Below are positions 34,801 to 43,051 of a stretch of DNA of 64,000 nt, one piece after another. Source of the DNA: Anabaena subtropica FACHB-260 (lineage in GTDB: Bacteria > Cyanobacteriota > Cyanobacteriia > Cyanobacteriales > Nostocaceae); NCBI RefSeq assembly GCF_014697105.1, contig NZ_JACJRF010000015.1, positions 1 to 64,000 of the forward strand, in the 5' to 3' direction. Position 1 is the first letter of the stretch, and every line of letters starts with the position of its first letter. The notes under the pieces were generated by a model. That model made no database searches. It was not told the DNA's origin and worked only from the letters and a program-made list of their open reading frames with translations. The position numbers and the translations under genes are program-made.

Positions 34801-35152
34801 AGCTAATAGTGCAACTCTACCCCAGCCTGTAGAAAACTCCCCAGAAAATATCATTGAACACGTTTTAGAGCCAGAAGAACAACTAAAATCTTCTGAGTTA
34901 ACCGCAACTCAACCCACAACGCCACAAGATTTTTCATCATTAATTACCACCGATATCGAATTTGCAACCATCATCAATATGTTGGAATTAAATAAAGCTC
35001 AGTATCAAAAGCTGAATGCAAACAATGCGCGGATAACGCAAAATCACACAGCCTTCTTAAAAGCCAGAGAAGATTTTAGTAAGCAATTGAGTGAAATTAT
35101 TCAATTACAAATGGTTTGTGCTGAAGATTTATTGCAGGAAGAAGTGAAATAG
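31802..35152 (+). CDS. hglC: HglC: pseudo-ketosynthase (CLF-like) + acyltransferase
   Basis: About 1116 aa from ATG 31802; a GTG one codon earlier is possible. It resembles PfaB. Residues about 10-460 are a ketosynthase fold that has lost its catalytic residues: the active-site Cys is replaced by Glu (VMAAESSAF, residue ~211) and the EAHGTGT histidine is missing (EVCASGIPQ), although KANIGHTFVASG is kept. Residues about 565-900 are an acyltransferase with GYSLGE (Ser kept, His to Tyr as in PfaB). The C-terminal ~170 residues are helical without a known domain. It probably supplies the chain-length-factor partner of HglD and loads acyl units. Confidence 0.91.
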   Translation: MFETENNNTAKIAIVGMDAFFGECNSLDAFERSIYDGKQHFISLPLKRWHGIDEQKDLLSEYGLADGKAPVGAYIKEFDVDALAYKIPPNEVEKLNPQQLLLLTVADRALKDAKISEGGNVAVIIGAETELSIHQLQQRWDASWQVKDGLNAAEITLPPEQVTQLETIVKDSIHHQVEIGEYLSCITNIMANRISSLWNFTGPSFTVMAAESSAFKALEVAQMLLMTGEVDAVVVGAVDLAGGVENVLLRSQSAKINTGTNTLSYDQKANGWTPGEGAGVVVLKRHQQAIENGDRIYAVIDAISIGQSHTNVDGTSISQGCQQALQMAGVQPEQVKYVEVCASGIPQEDEAEIAGLVQAYPSVGDGLHCAIGSVKANIGHTFVASGIASLIKTALCLYYRYIPSTPNWSGVKTPQAFEGSPFYVATESRPWFLSKNASRRIAAINGIGCDGSYAHVILSEETSEQERPNKYLEQMPFYLFPVTADDRTSLVEALDKLQKCIAESAALSNSASQAFNTFEQQSQAPYAISIAGRNKKELLREIESARKGINAAFDKGTDWQTPVGSYFTANPLGKKGEVAYVYPAAVNSYVGIGRNLFRLFPKLHDNPFVQSIYKRAADVERLVFPRSLNKLTTRQLEQLEKKLLNDSLAMFEAEMFCTKLLTTIIRDDFQVRPKYVFGYSLGETSMMVAQGVWSNFYEGSNSFNSSALFGDRLSGPKNAVREYWGLPKAATASGDNLWGNYVLMASPVQVRDAIRNETRVYLTQINTPEEVLIAGEPAACQRVIKTIGCNAFPAPFDHVIHCQTMRSEFDELVKLNTLPSQDISGIVFYSAAQYQTITLERENIARSIATGLSQELDFPKLVNRIYDDGAKIFVEAGAGSVCSRWLDKILEDKEHITISLNRRGLDDHTSFIKALAKLVSHRVAVNLSPLYSPVTEISQLNKVMLRTVTLGGDAITGKILSAENRQLFQEIAEKFKQESAQRQQQHDILGITSLKLPQALANSATLPQPVENSPENIIEHVLEPEEQLKSSELTATQPTTPQDFSSLITTDIEFATIINMLELNKAQYQKLNANNARITQNHTAFLKAREDFSKQLSEIIQLQMVCAEDLLQEEVK

Positions 35153-35165
35153 TTAAACAATCATC

Positions 35166-35221
35166 GTTTGTAGTAAGGACTTCAGTCTTTAATTTTCAGG
35201 ACTAAAGTCCTTACTACGAAC
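35166..35221. repeat. Palindromic repeat family B, copy 3 (hglC-enoyl reductase junction)
   Basis: GTTTGTAGTAAGGACTTCAG ... AGGACTAAAGTCCTTACTAC: an imperfect 56-nt palindrome starting 14 nt after the hglC stop. It is closely related to the element at 31705-31761 and, in its core, to 2338-2379. Confidence 0.8.
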
Positions 35222-35286
35222 ATCTATTTCCAATTGTCATGAGCCAGTAGGTAGTAATTAATTGCTAATCGTGCGAGGGAACGACT

Positions 35287-36945
35287 GTGACCACTGTTGA
35301 TGCGCTGATAAATAAATATGATAATGGTCTAGGATTTTCTGCCCAGAACTCATATCAAAATCTAGTTTGGAAAGGTTCTTTAGACTGCATATCTTTTGAA
35401 CAAGTAGCCATAAAAAATAAATTAATGGCTTTAGATAAACCTTGTTACATTGTCAAAGTTGCTGGCAAAATTGGTGTAACAAATGACGGTTATTTAGCTC
35501 CTGCGGAAATTGGCATCACAGGACAAGTAGAACTTTTAACATCTCTATCATCTATCCGCATTCAACAACTGGGCGACCCTACTTTTCTCTCATTTTATGG
35601 CGTACAGTCTGCCTATATGACTGGTGCAATGGCTGGGGGTATTGCTTCGGAAGAAATGGTCATTGCTTTAGGTAAACAGAAAATTTTGGGTTCTTTTGGT
35701 GCTGGTGGTTTACCTCCAGAACGTTTAGAAATAGCTATTAATCGGATTCAACAAGCTTTACCCAATGGCCCCTACGCCTTCAATTTAATCCACAGCCCCA
35801 ATGATATGGCAATTGAGCGCCGGGCTGTGGATTTATACCTCAAATATGGGGTGACAACTGTAGAAGCTTCGGCATTTTTAGATTTAACTGCCAACATCGT
35901 TTATTATCGGGTGGCAGGATTAAGTTTAAATGATGCCAATCAAATTCAAATTAAAAATAAAGTCATTGCGAAAATTTCTCGCCGGGAAGTAGCGAGTAAA
36001 TTTATGCAACCAGCACCAGCCAGAATTATCAAAGAATTGCTGGAACAAGGGTTAATTACTGAGTTGCAAGCAAAGCTTGCTGCTAACGTACCGATGGCTG
36101 ATGATATCACCGTTGAAGCTGATTCTGGCGGTCATACAGATAACCGTCCCTTGGTTTGTTTGTTACCTTCAATTATTGCTTTACGGGATGAAATTCAAAG
36201 ACAATATAATTATCCCCAACCGATTAGAGTAGGTGCAGCCGGTGGAATTGCCACACCAGAATCAGCTTTAGCAGCTTTTATGATGGGCGCTGCTTACATA
36301 GTAACTGGTTCGGTAAATCAAGCTTGTATTGAATCGGGTGCTTGTGACCATACCAAGCAATTATTAGCCCAAGCTGAAATGGCTGATGTAATTATGGCTC
36401 CCGCCGCCGATATGTTTGAAATGGGAGTGAAATTACAAGTCCTCAAACGTGGGACAATGTTCGCTATGCGGGCGCAAAAATTGTATGAATTGTACCGCAA
36501 TTATGACTCAATTGAAGCCATTCCTCAAGCTGAAAGAGAGAAATTAGAAAAACAAGTTTTCCGGAAAACAATTGCTGAAGTTTGGGAAGGGACGGCGGCT
36601 TATTTATCTCAGAAAAATCCAGAGAAATTAGGTAAAGCAGTTAACAATCCTAAGCTAAAAATGGCGTTGATTTTCCGTTGGTATTTAGGATTATCTTCCC
36701 GTTGGTCTAGTTCCGGGGAAAAAGGTAGAGAAGTTGATTATCAAATTTGGTGCGGCCCGGCGATGGGTGGTTTTAACGACTGGGTGCGTGGTTCTTATTT
36801 GGCAGAAGCAAATAATCGGCAAGTTGTGGATGTTGCTCATCACATTATGACTGGGGCAGCATTTTTATATCGCATTCAAAGTATGAAAATTCAAGGAATG
36901 CAAATACCTGATTACTACTGTCAATATCACCCAGTTCGTTACTAA
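35287..36945 (+). CDS. PfaD-like FMN enoyl reductase of the hgl cluster (hglA)
   Basis: A 552-aa protein of the PfaD/2-nitropropane dioxygenase-like enoyl reductase family, a TIM-barrel FMN enzyme that saturates the double bond during chain extension. Visible marks: QSAYMTGAMAGGIASEEMVI, KILGSFGAGGLPPE, GPYAFNLIHSPND (about 160-172), VEADSGGHTDNRP (about 277-289) and VGAAGGIATPESALAAF (about 317-333, phosphate-binding). Begins at GTG 35287 with a GAGGGA site 7 nt upstream. It is followed by hglB after 19 nt. I recall the name hglA for alr5356 in PCC 7120, but not firmly enough to give it as the symbol. Confidence 0.9.
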   Translation: MTTVDALINKYDNGLGFSAQNSYQNLVWKGSLDCISFEQVAIKNKLMALDKPCYIVKVAGKIGVTNDGYLAPAEIGITGQVELLTSLSSIRIQQLGDPTFLSFYGVQSAYMTGAMAGGIASEEMVIALGKQKILGSFGAGGLPPERLEIAINRIQQALPNGPYAFNLIHSPNDMAIERRAVDLYLKYGVTTVEASAFLDLTANIVYYRVAGLSLNDANQIQIKNKVIAKISRREVASKFMQPAPARIIKELLEQGLITELQAKLAANVPMADDITVEADSGGHTDNRPLVCLLPSIIALRDEIQRQYNYPQPIRVGAAGGIATPESALAAFMMGAAYIVTGSVNQACIESGACDHTKQLLAQAEMADVIMAPAADMFEMGVKLQVLKRGTMFAMRAQKLYELYRNYDSIEAIPQAEREKLEKQVFRKTIAEVWEGTAAYLSQKNPEKLGKAVNNPKLKMALIFRWYLGLSSRWSSSGEKGREVDYQIWCGPAMGGFNDWVRGSYLAEANNRQVVDVAHHIMTGAAFLYRIQSMKIQGMQIPDYYCQYHPVRY

Positions 36946-36964
36946 ATAATTTGGAGATATCAAA

Positions 36965-38485
36965 ATGAGTCTAAAACAAAATTATAGTGCAGCAGATATT
37001 CAAGCTTGGATGGTGTCTCATCTAGCTGAATTATTGGGAGTAGATAGTGATGAAATTGATGCTACCGTCAATTTAGAAAGCTACGGTTTGGATTCAGCCC
37101 AGGCAATGACTCTAGTGAGTAAACTAGAGCAATTGCTAGGTTTTCAACCATCACCTTTGTTGTTGTGGCATTACCCAACTATTGAATCATTGTCTGGGCG
37201 TTTGGCTGAAGAATTAGAGGAATTATCTGAGGGAAAAGATACAGATTCTCCTAGTTCTAATCACACCCCTGATACACCTGTCCTCGATTTACAAGCTGAA
37301 GTAGTTCTTGACCCCACAATTCATCCTGGTGGTGCAATTCCTGTTGATTTTCCGGTGACTCAACCGAAGAAAATATTACTCACTGGTGCTACAGGGTTCT
37401 TAGGTGCTTTCTTAATTCGGGAACTGCTACAAGAAACTCAGGCTGATATATATTGTTTGGTACGTGCTGCTAATACTGAAGCAGGTAAGGCTAAACTGCA
37501 AACTAATTTAGAAGGTTATGCAATTTGGCAGGAAGAATATGAGTCGAGAATTATTCCTGTTGTGGGTGATTTAGCTGAACCGTTGCTGGGTTTGAGTGGA
37601 ACACAATTCCAAACTTTAGCAGCAGAAATTGACACTATTTATCATAGTGGTGCTTTGTTGAATTATGTTTTCCCTTACTCGGCTTTGAAAGCTGCGAATG
37701 TATTGGGAACGCAAGAAATTTTAAGATTGGCTTGTCAAATTAAAGTCAAGCCTGTGCATTATGTTTCCAGTGTGGCGGTGTTTGAATCACCTATCTATGC
37801 TGGTAAGGTAGTGCAGGAAAGTGATGATTTTAGTCACTGGGAAGGTATTTTTCTAGGCTACTCCCAAACCAAATGGGTAGCAGAAAAATTAGTGAAGATT
37901 GCCAGCGATCGCGGTTTACCTGTTACTATCCATAGACCACCCTTAATTTCTGGAGATAGTGAGACTGGTATCGGTAACACCCACGACTTTATTAACTTGA
38001 TGGTCAAGGGTTGTCTACAAATGGGATGCTTCCCGGAAGTAGAATATATGCTAGATATGTCTCCTGTAGATTATGTCAGTAAAGCGATCGTGCATCTATC
38101 GATGCAGAAACAATCGCTAGGTAAAGCTTTCCACTTGCAACACCCAGAACCAGTATCTTTGAGTGTTCTAGTTGATTGGGTACGCTCTTTCGGCTATGAC
38201 ATTAAAATGCTGCCTTATGAAGAATGGCAAGCAGAGTTAATTCAAAATGCCACTTCTGTAGACAATCCCCTATACACCTTGCGTCCCTTCCTCTTAGAAC
38301 GCTGGTCTGATGAACAACTCACCATTCCCGATTTATACCTCAAAGCCAGAAGGCCCCACATTAGCTGTCAAGATACCCTCAAAGCACTAGCAGGTAGTTC
38401 TATTAGCTGTCCGCCGATTAATGGCACATTATTTATGACTTACACAGCCTACTTGATTCAAACTGGTTTCTTGACCTTGGCTTAG
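36965..38485 (+). CDS. hglB: HglB (HetM): ACP + thioester reductase
   Basis: A 506-aa protein. An N-terminal acyl carrier domain (about 8-85, phosphopantetheine Ser44 in [11 protein letters not shown]) is followed by a thioester reductase domain (about 135-500) with [19 protein letters not shown] and a [11 protein letters not shown] active-site motif. It would take the finished chain and release it reductively with NADPH as aldehyde or alcohol, giving the fatty alcohol aglycone. Called hglB or hetM in Anabaena PCC 7120. GGAG precedes the ATG. It is the last hgl gene: in PCC 7120 hetN and hetI follow, but here a terminator does. Confidence 0.92.
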   Translation: MSLKQNYSAADIQAWMVSHLAELLGVDSDEIDATVNLESYGLDSAQAMTLVSKLEQLLGFQPSPLLLWHYPTIESLSGRLAEELEELSEGKDTDSPSSNHTPDTPVLDLQAEVVLDPTIHPGGAIPVDFPVTQPKKILLTGATGFLGAFLIRELLQETQADIYCLVRAANTEAGKAKLQTNLEGYAIWQEEYESRIIPVVGDLAEPLLGLSGTQFQTLAAEIDTIYHSGALLNYVFPYSALKAANVLGTQEILRLACQIKVKPVHYVSSVAVFESPIYAGKVVQESDDFSHWEGIFLGYSQTKWVAEKLVKIASDRGLPVTIHRPPLISGDSETGIGNTHDFINLMVKGCLQMGCFPEVEYMLDMSPVDYVSKAIVHLSMQKQSLGKAFHLQHPEPVSLSVLVDWVRSFGYDIKMLPYEEWQAELIQNATSVDNPLYTLRPFLLERWSDEQLTIPDLYLKARRPHISCQDTLKALAGSSISCPPINGTLFMTYTAYLIQTGFLTLA

Positions 38486-38641
38486 TGGAACAGATAGAGG
38501 GAATGATGGAGATGTAGCTTTACCTTTCTGTAGAGTGAATAATTAGTAAAATTTTATCAAGAAAGGCAGCTATGCTGAAGGAAATTCTGCTTCCTGCTCT
38601 CTGCCCTCCCTTATCTCTTCACTTTCTGATTTCATGCGTGT

Positions 38642-38671
38642 AACCCGGTTTCTATGAGAAACTGGGTTTTT
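38642..38671 (+). terminator. Rho-independent terminator of the hgl operon
   Basis: A 12-bp stem with one internal mismatch (38642-38653 AACCCGGTTTCT with 38657-38668 AGAAACTGGGTT), a 3-nt ATG loop and a T-run at 38667-38671. It lies 156 nt after the hglB stop and closes the hgl series. Confidence 0.85.
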
Positions 38672-38743
38672 CCTGTGGGATGATAAATTTTGTATTTTTT
38701 AGTTCATAGTCCTTGGTGAATCTTTTTCATCTCCCCCACTCCC

Positions 38744-38880
38744 AATACGGTTCGGATAAGCAGGGGGTGCAGGGGAGGGAAGAGAGTTATTATTAAGCAA
38801 TTTCTCTTCCCCTGCTTCTATTCTCCCCCTGCACAAGAACAGCTCGCCTCAACAGATAACTCTGTTAACCGAACCGTATT
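38744..38880. repeat. 137-bp nested inverted-repeat element
   Basis: Perfect 12-bp terminal inverted repeats (AATACGGTTCGG at 38744-38755, CCGAACCGTATT at 38869-38880) flank an interior with further complementary G-rich and C-rich tracts (e.g. CAGGGGAGGGAAGAGAG against CTCTTCCCCTG). Both ends sit in similar CCCCCACTCC sequence (before the left end and just after the right), possibly a target duplication. There is no ORF. It is a MITE-like or structured-RNA candidate just upstream of the ABC ATPase gene. Confidence 0.75.
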
Positions 38881-38944
38881 GCCCCCACTCCGTCATAAAT
38901 ATGAATGGTAGTGTAGATAAGGAAATTGTGTCACCAATTTACTC

Positions 38945-39847
38945 ATGACTGCTGCTGTTCTTCTCGAAAACATCTACAAATTTTACAACAACGTCCCTGT
39001 AGTCAATGACTTGTCATTCAACATCGAAGCCGGAGAAATATTTGCTCTCCTTGGCCCGAACGGTGCAGGAAAATCAACCACAATTCGGATGCTGACTACA
39101 CTGACAAAACCATCCCAAGGACGGATGGAAGTAGCCGGATATGATGTAGCTCGTCAACCCATACTAGCAAAGCAGAGTATCGGCGTTGTTTTGCAGCAAA
39201 TTAGTGTAGATGGTGATTTAAGTGTGTGGGAAAATATGGAGCTACATGGCAGGCTACATCATATCCCTAACCCACAGCGACAGCAACTAATTAATCAATG
39301 GCTGGAGTATGTCGAACTAGCAGACAGACGGGAAAGCTTGGTAAAAACCCTGTCTGGTGGGATGAAACGACGATTGCAAATAGCTAGAGCTTTATTGCAT
39401 CAACCAAAAATCTTGTTTTTAGATGAACCGACAGTGGGACTAGACCCCCAAACTCGTCGCCGCCTGTGGGAAATTATTCGGGATTTAAATAAACAAGGAA
39501 TGACGATGTTACTAACTACTCATTACATGGATGAGGTGGAATTTTTATGTAATGCTTTTGGCTCTGCTAAACCAGGACGCATTGGTATTATGGATGGTGG
39601 TAAACTAATCTCTTTGGGAACTTTAAAACAATTGCGTTCTGCTCACGGTGAAGGTCTAGTCATGAAACAGTTGAGCGTTACCGACGCAGGTAATGATAGT
39701 TCACGAGGCTGGGAATATTTATTTTTTCCTTCTTTGGAAGAGGCAAACATTTATCTAAATCAACAGCCAGATAAAACGGGAATGATGGTACGTCCTTCTA
39801 ATTTAGAAGATATTTTTGTCGAGTTAACAGGACGGCAATTAAATTAA
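38945..39847 (+). CDS. ABC transporter ATP-binding protein (DrrA/NatA type)
   Basis: A 300-aa ABC ATPase with Walker A GPNGAGKST (residues ~39-47), Q-loop near VLQQ, signature LSGGMKRR (about 139-146), Walker B ILFLDEP (about 158-164) and an H-loop THYMDE. The C-terminal ~80 residues match the extra domain of DrrA/NatA-type drug or polysaccharide exporters. No permease gene is adjacent: the next gene is a convergent TPR protein. The substrate is therefore unknown. It occupies the place of hetN in Anabaena PCC 7120. No strong ribosome site precedes the ATG. Confidence 0.88.
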   Translation: MTAAVLLENIYKFYNNVPVVNDLSFNIEAGEIFALLGPNGAGKSTTIRMLTTLTKPSQGRMEVAGYDVARQPILAKQSIGVVLQQISVDGDLSVWENMELHGRLHHIPNPQRQQLINQWLEYVELADRRESLVKTLSGGMKRRLQIARALLHQPKILFLDEPTVGLDPQTRRRLWEIIRDLNKQGMTMLLTTHYMDEVEFLCNAFGSAKPGRIGIMDGGKLISLGTLKQLRSAHGEGLVMKQLSVTDAGNDSSRGWEYLFFPSLEEANIYLNQQPDKTGMMVRPSNLEDIFVELTGRQLN

Positions 39848-39854
39848 TTCAGCC

Positions 39855-40571
39855 TTATAACTGCTGAAGCATCGCCTCTACCCTAGCTACGCCATCTGCA
39901 TCATTGCGCCTTTGATATAAGTCACGGGCTTTTTGCAGCAGATTACTTGCTTGTTTGGTTTGTCGTCGTTGTTTATACATCGCCGCCATAAATTCGTAAG
40001 TTTGAGCATTGTTCTTGTCGAGGTTAATTGCTTGCTCAAATGCCCAATTAGCAGCTTTGAAGTCGCCCATCCGAGATTGAGTGATGCCTAAGCCGACATA
40101 AGCGCTAACATTGTTGCGGTTCAATTGGATAGCACGGCGGTAAGCTTCTTTTGCACCAGGAGTATCTCCCATGTTGCCTTTGATGTAACCTACTGCATAG
40201 AAAAAATCACTATTATTTGGGTTAATGGCGATCGCCCGACGGTATGATGCTAGTGCTGCCTGAAAATTTCCCTGTTGAGCGTATAAATACCCAATTCCCG
40301 AATGGATTCTGGCATTTTTGGGTTCCATAGCAGCAGCCTGTTGATAAACTGCGATCGCCCCATTATAATCACCAGCATCTACTAGCCTCTTGCCATCTTC
40401 CAACAATCGTTTTAATTCTGCGCTATTAGCCTGCACAATCAAAACCTGAGCTTGGGCTACTGAGGGGATATTCGCAACACAACAGCCTAATAACAGCACA
40501 CCCAACACGAATGATATGCGTTTGTACACAGTAATTTTCCCTAAATTATAGTGAACTTTTTTCTTGTTCAT
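39855..40571 (-). CDS. Secreted TPR-repeat protein
   Basis: A 238-aa protein with an N-terminal hydrophobic segment (about 19-38, VLGVLLLGCCVANIPSVAQA), probably a signal peptide. Five tetratricopeptide repeats follow from about residue 55 (e.g. AIAVYQQAAAMEPKNARIHSGIGYL as separate helices, ASYRRAIAINPNN, AYRRAIQLNRNN, AFEQAINLDKNN). TPR proteins act as scaffolds; the partner is unknown. It is convergent with the ABC ATPase gene, with only 7 nt between stop codons. The ATG has no clear ribosome site. Confidence 0.88.
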   Translation of the reverse strand: MNKKKVHYNLGKITVYKRISFVLGVLLLGCCVANIPSVAQAQVLIVQANSAELKRLLEDGKRLVDAGDYNGAIAVYQQAAAMEPKNARIHSGIGYLYAQQGNFQAALASYRRAIAINPNNSDFFYAVGYIKGNMGDTPGAKEAYRRAIQLNRNNVSAYVGLGITQSRMGDFKAANWAFEQAINLDKNNAQTYEFMAAMYKQRRQTKQASNLLQKARDLYQRRNDADGVARVEAMLQQL

Positions 40572-41089
40572 TAAAACAAAAAATTTGATTTTTGAAAACT
40601 GTATTTATCCCTCTTTACAAAATATTAATAATCAGTAAATTTAACTAAAGGGTTCAATACAAAAAGCCTAGAAAATATACTGAGTTAATTATTGGTGATT
40701 TAATAGGTTGGTAACAAGGGTTAAAGTCCTAATTTGTTTAGACATAAAACTTCTTAGACAAATCCTGTAAGCTAGTTGTAAAAAAGGTTTTATAGTAGAT
40801 ATATTTTCATTTTAGGTTGTCGGATTTTCTCCTGAAGCACTGTTTTGAGAATACGATTGCTGCTCAAATGAGGTTAGTAAGTAGAAAAGATAAACGAGGG
40901 AGAGATTTTCATCCTCTGTTTGTGTAATTCTTCTGAGTAAATTCTATAGGACTCCTAGATAATTTTTGTTGACTTAGCTGCGCTATGGGCTGACAAGATT
41001 CGGTCAATATCTATCCTCCTTCACTCTCTCCTGACTACAGCTTGATAGACTAGTAACTAGGTTCGCTAGTCAGCAATTTATGAGGAACA
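40572..41089. other. 518-bp gene-free stretch
   Basis: This is the divergent region between the TPR gene and the YbjQ-type gene, and must hold both promoters. No ORF with coding character, repeat array or strong hairpin was found. Confidence 0.5.
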
Positions 41090-41092
41090 GTG

Positions 41093-41419
41093 ATGATTGT
41101 AACTACAACAGATGTAATTCAAGGTGCAGTGATTGATTCCTACTTAGGTATTGTTACCGCAGAAGTTGTTTATGGTAGTAATTTTCTGCGAGATTTTTTA
41201 GCTAGTATTCGTGACGTTATTGGTGGTCGTACTGGCAGTTATGAACGTCTATTTGAGCAGGGACAACGTAAAGCTATAGAAGAATTGGAACTCCGGGCGC
41301 AACGTTTGGGAGCGAATGCTGTCATCGGCATTGAAATAGACACCGGCACAATTAATGTTGACCAGTCAGGTGTTTTATTATTAATTACTGCGACAGGTAC
41401 TGCTGTGAAAGTACGTTAA
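41093..41419 (+). CDS. YbjQ family (UPF0145/heavy-metal-binding-like) protein
   Basis: A 108-aa protein of the YbjQ family: the N-terminal VTTTDVIQGAVIDSYLGIVT, then AEVVYG and the C-terminal LGANAVIGIEIDTGTI are typical. Family members form beta-rich oligomers; a heavy-metal-binding role has been suggested but is not established. The start is set by GAGGAA, which sits 6 nt before the ATG at 41093 (a GTG at 41090 would be too close). It appears to be a single-gene unit. Confidence 0.9.
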   Translation: MIVTTTDVIQGAVIDSYLGIVTAEVVYGSNFLRDFLASIRDVIGGRTGSYERLFEQGQRKAIEELELRAQRLGANAVIGIEIDTGTINVDQSGVLLLITATGTAVKVR

Positions 41420-41764
41420 AGTGGATAAATTCCTCATTTACAGGGTCTTTATTAATGAATGATGGGTAATTTTTTGCCTATCATTACTCATCATCAACTA
41501 TGAAAATATTTTTAATTACTAAATATAATGGTCATATTCAGAAAATTTTTTAAGTAAACTTAATCTAAAAAATAGACATTTTTATTTCGATAAAGATAAA
41601 TTAATTTCTATAAATGGAATCTATTTATTATTACCGAAGATAGATCAAATAACTCTTTCTGTTGATAGATATTAAAATCCGTAATTAGCCATTTAATTTT
41701 AACGTAAGCATAAAAATAAGAGAACACTTTACCTAAGTTAAAGTAGCAAGGAGAAAATAGACTT
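41420..41764. other. 345-bp AT-rich intergenic stretch
   Basis: Nothing convincing is seen apart from AT-richness. It contains the probable promoter and leader of the membrane protein gene at 41765, with AAGGAG about 12 nt before its ATG. A short run TTACTCATCATCAACT (about 41484) resembles a decayed heptamer repeat. Confidence 0.45.
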
Positions 41765-42400
41765 ATGTCATACGTAAATCGAGTAGGCGACGATGTGATT
41801 CAGCCCGAATCGGCAGTAGTTGGAAGAGTAAGTGATTACCATGACCGTGTTCGTTGGGGTCCTATAATTTCTGGTGTATTAGTTGCTTTAGCTACACAAT
41901 TAATTTTGAGTGCCTTGTTTAGCGCAATTGGCACTGGCACAGTTGCCGATTCAGGCGCACCTAGAACAATTGCTCCTGACGTTGCCGGCAATGTAGGACT
42001 TTGGTCAACTATTGCTTTGTTGCTTTCCTTATTTGTTGGTGGTTGGGTAACATCTCGCGCCTGTGGCCCCATGAACCGGAATACAGCACTACTCAACGGT
42101 GCAATTTTGTGGGCGACTACTTTAGCACTTAGCTCATGGTTATTAGCCAGTGGAGTAACAGGTGCTTTTGGTATAGCCGCTTCCAACGCTGGACAAGTTA
42201 TCAACCAAGTACAACAACCAGGTACTGGCGTACCACAAAACGTCCCCAATGTCACGGCTCAACAAACTCGTGAAATTGCTGCTGCTACTTCTAAAGCTTT
42301 ATGGTGGTTTGTATTTGGCTCTTTATTAGGTCTAGTTGCCTCGTTAATAGGTGCGGCGGCTGGAGTTCGCAGTCCTAGAACTAACCATTACAACGCTTAA
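41765..42400 (+). CDS. Putative integral membrane protein, 211 aa
   Basis: I do not recognise the family firmly. About four membrane helices are visible: about 32-54 (GPIISGVLVALATQLILSAL), 76-95 (LWSTIALLLSLFVGGWVTS), 105-130 (NTALLNGAILWATTLALSSW) and 183-205 (LWWFVFGSLLGLVASLIGAAAG). The N-terminus is soluble (HDRVRWG just before helix 1), and a polar loop holds the QQPGTGVPQNVPN segment. The topology resembles small stress-related YrzE/TIGR-type membrane proteins. It is single-gene and ends at a terminator shared with the convergent PEBP gene. Confidence 0.85.
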   Translation: MSYVNRVGDDVIQPESAVVGRVSDYHDRVRWGPIISGVLVALATQLILSALFSAIGTGTVADSGAPRTIAPDVAGNVGLWSTIALLLSLFVGGWVTSRACGPMNRNTALLNGAILWATTLALSSWLLASGVTGAFGIAASNAGQVINQVQQPGTGVPQNVPNVTAQQTREIAAATSKALWWFVFGSLLGLVASLIGAAAGVRSPRTNHYNA

Positions 42401-42428
42401 TAAATAAATACTGTGGAATCATTTTTGA

Positions 42429-42453
42429 AAGCACCTCCGATCAGGTGCTTTTT
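42429..42453 (+). terminator. Rho-independent terminator
   Basis: An 8-bp stem AAGCACCT/AGGTGCTT (42429-42436 with 42443-42450), a 6-nt loop and a T-run at 42449-42453, 28 nt after the membrane protein stop. It also lies 5 nt from the stop of the convergent PEBP gene. Confidence 0.85.
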
Positions 42454-42458
42454 GTGAT

Positions 42459-42914
42459 TTAACTGCGTTTGTATTTTCCCATTAATTGTGCGATCGCCAA
42501 TACATGGCCTTTCATTGCAGCCAAAACTTGATTTTTAGTTGCACCTACTGGCAAACCCAACTTTTTATCTAACGCATAAAGTTGGAAAAAGTAGCGATGA
42601 GTACCACTAGGTGGACACGGGCCGCCATAACCTAAATTGCCAAAGTCATTTTTACCATGCACTCCTCCATTAAAAAGAGTTTTCACCGGTGAAATTTGTT
42701 CTGGTAACTCGTTGACCGTAGCAGGAATATCATAAATTACCCAATGTACAAATGTTCCTCTAGGTGCATCAGGGTCATCAACAATTAATGCTATACTTTG
42801 TGTTTCTCTGGGAACTTCATTCCAAGTTAATGGTGGGGAAATATCTACACCATCACAGGTATATTGCACAGGAATTAAGCCATCAGCATCAAAGGCGTTA
42901 CTTTCTAATTTCAT
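42459..42914 (-). CDS. YbhB/YbcL family (PEBP-like) protein
   Basis: A 151-aa phosphatidylethanolamine-binding-like protein. Typical pieces: FDADGLIPVQYTCDGVDISPPL (in two parts), the D-P-D-A-P-x-G-x-x-x-H motif in VDDPDAPRGTFVHWVIYDIP and the GPCPPSGTHRYFF ligand-site motif. Its role in bacteria is unclear. The longest frame begins at a GTG (42921-42923) that overlaps the Shine-Dalgarno sequence itself. AGGAGGT sits 7 nt before the ATG at 42912-42914, so that ATG is chosen. No signal peptide; probably cytosolic. Confidence 0.92.
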   Translation of the reverse strand: MKLESNAFDADGLIPVQYTCDGVDISPPLTWNEVPRETQSIALIVDDPDAPRGTFVHWVIYDIPATVNELPEQISPVKTLFNGGVHGKNDFGNLGYGGPCPPSGTHRYFFQLYALDKKLGLPVGATKNQVLAAMKGHVLAIAQLMGKYKRS

Positions 42915-43051
42915 GGTTTTCACCTCCTAATTTAATGGACTTTACTTAGTTGGGGCTTGGGGAATGGTGAAAAACTTAAAATGTAGTCTTTTCAGCTATG
43001 TTATGGTTTTTGACTCACAATATTTCGTCTAATTTTAAAAAATTAAGAGCT

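Noticed and set aside
38945-39847. ABC ATPase considered as the missing partner of HgdB-HgdC
   Set aside because: It has the long DrrA/NatA-type C-terminal extension, whereas MacB/DevC-type permeases pair with short LolD/DevA-type ATPases. It is also on the other strand, about 20 kb away.
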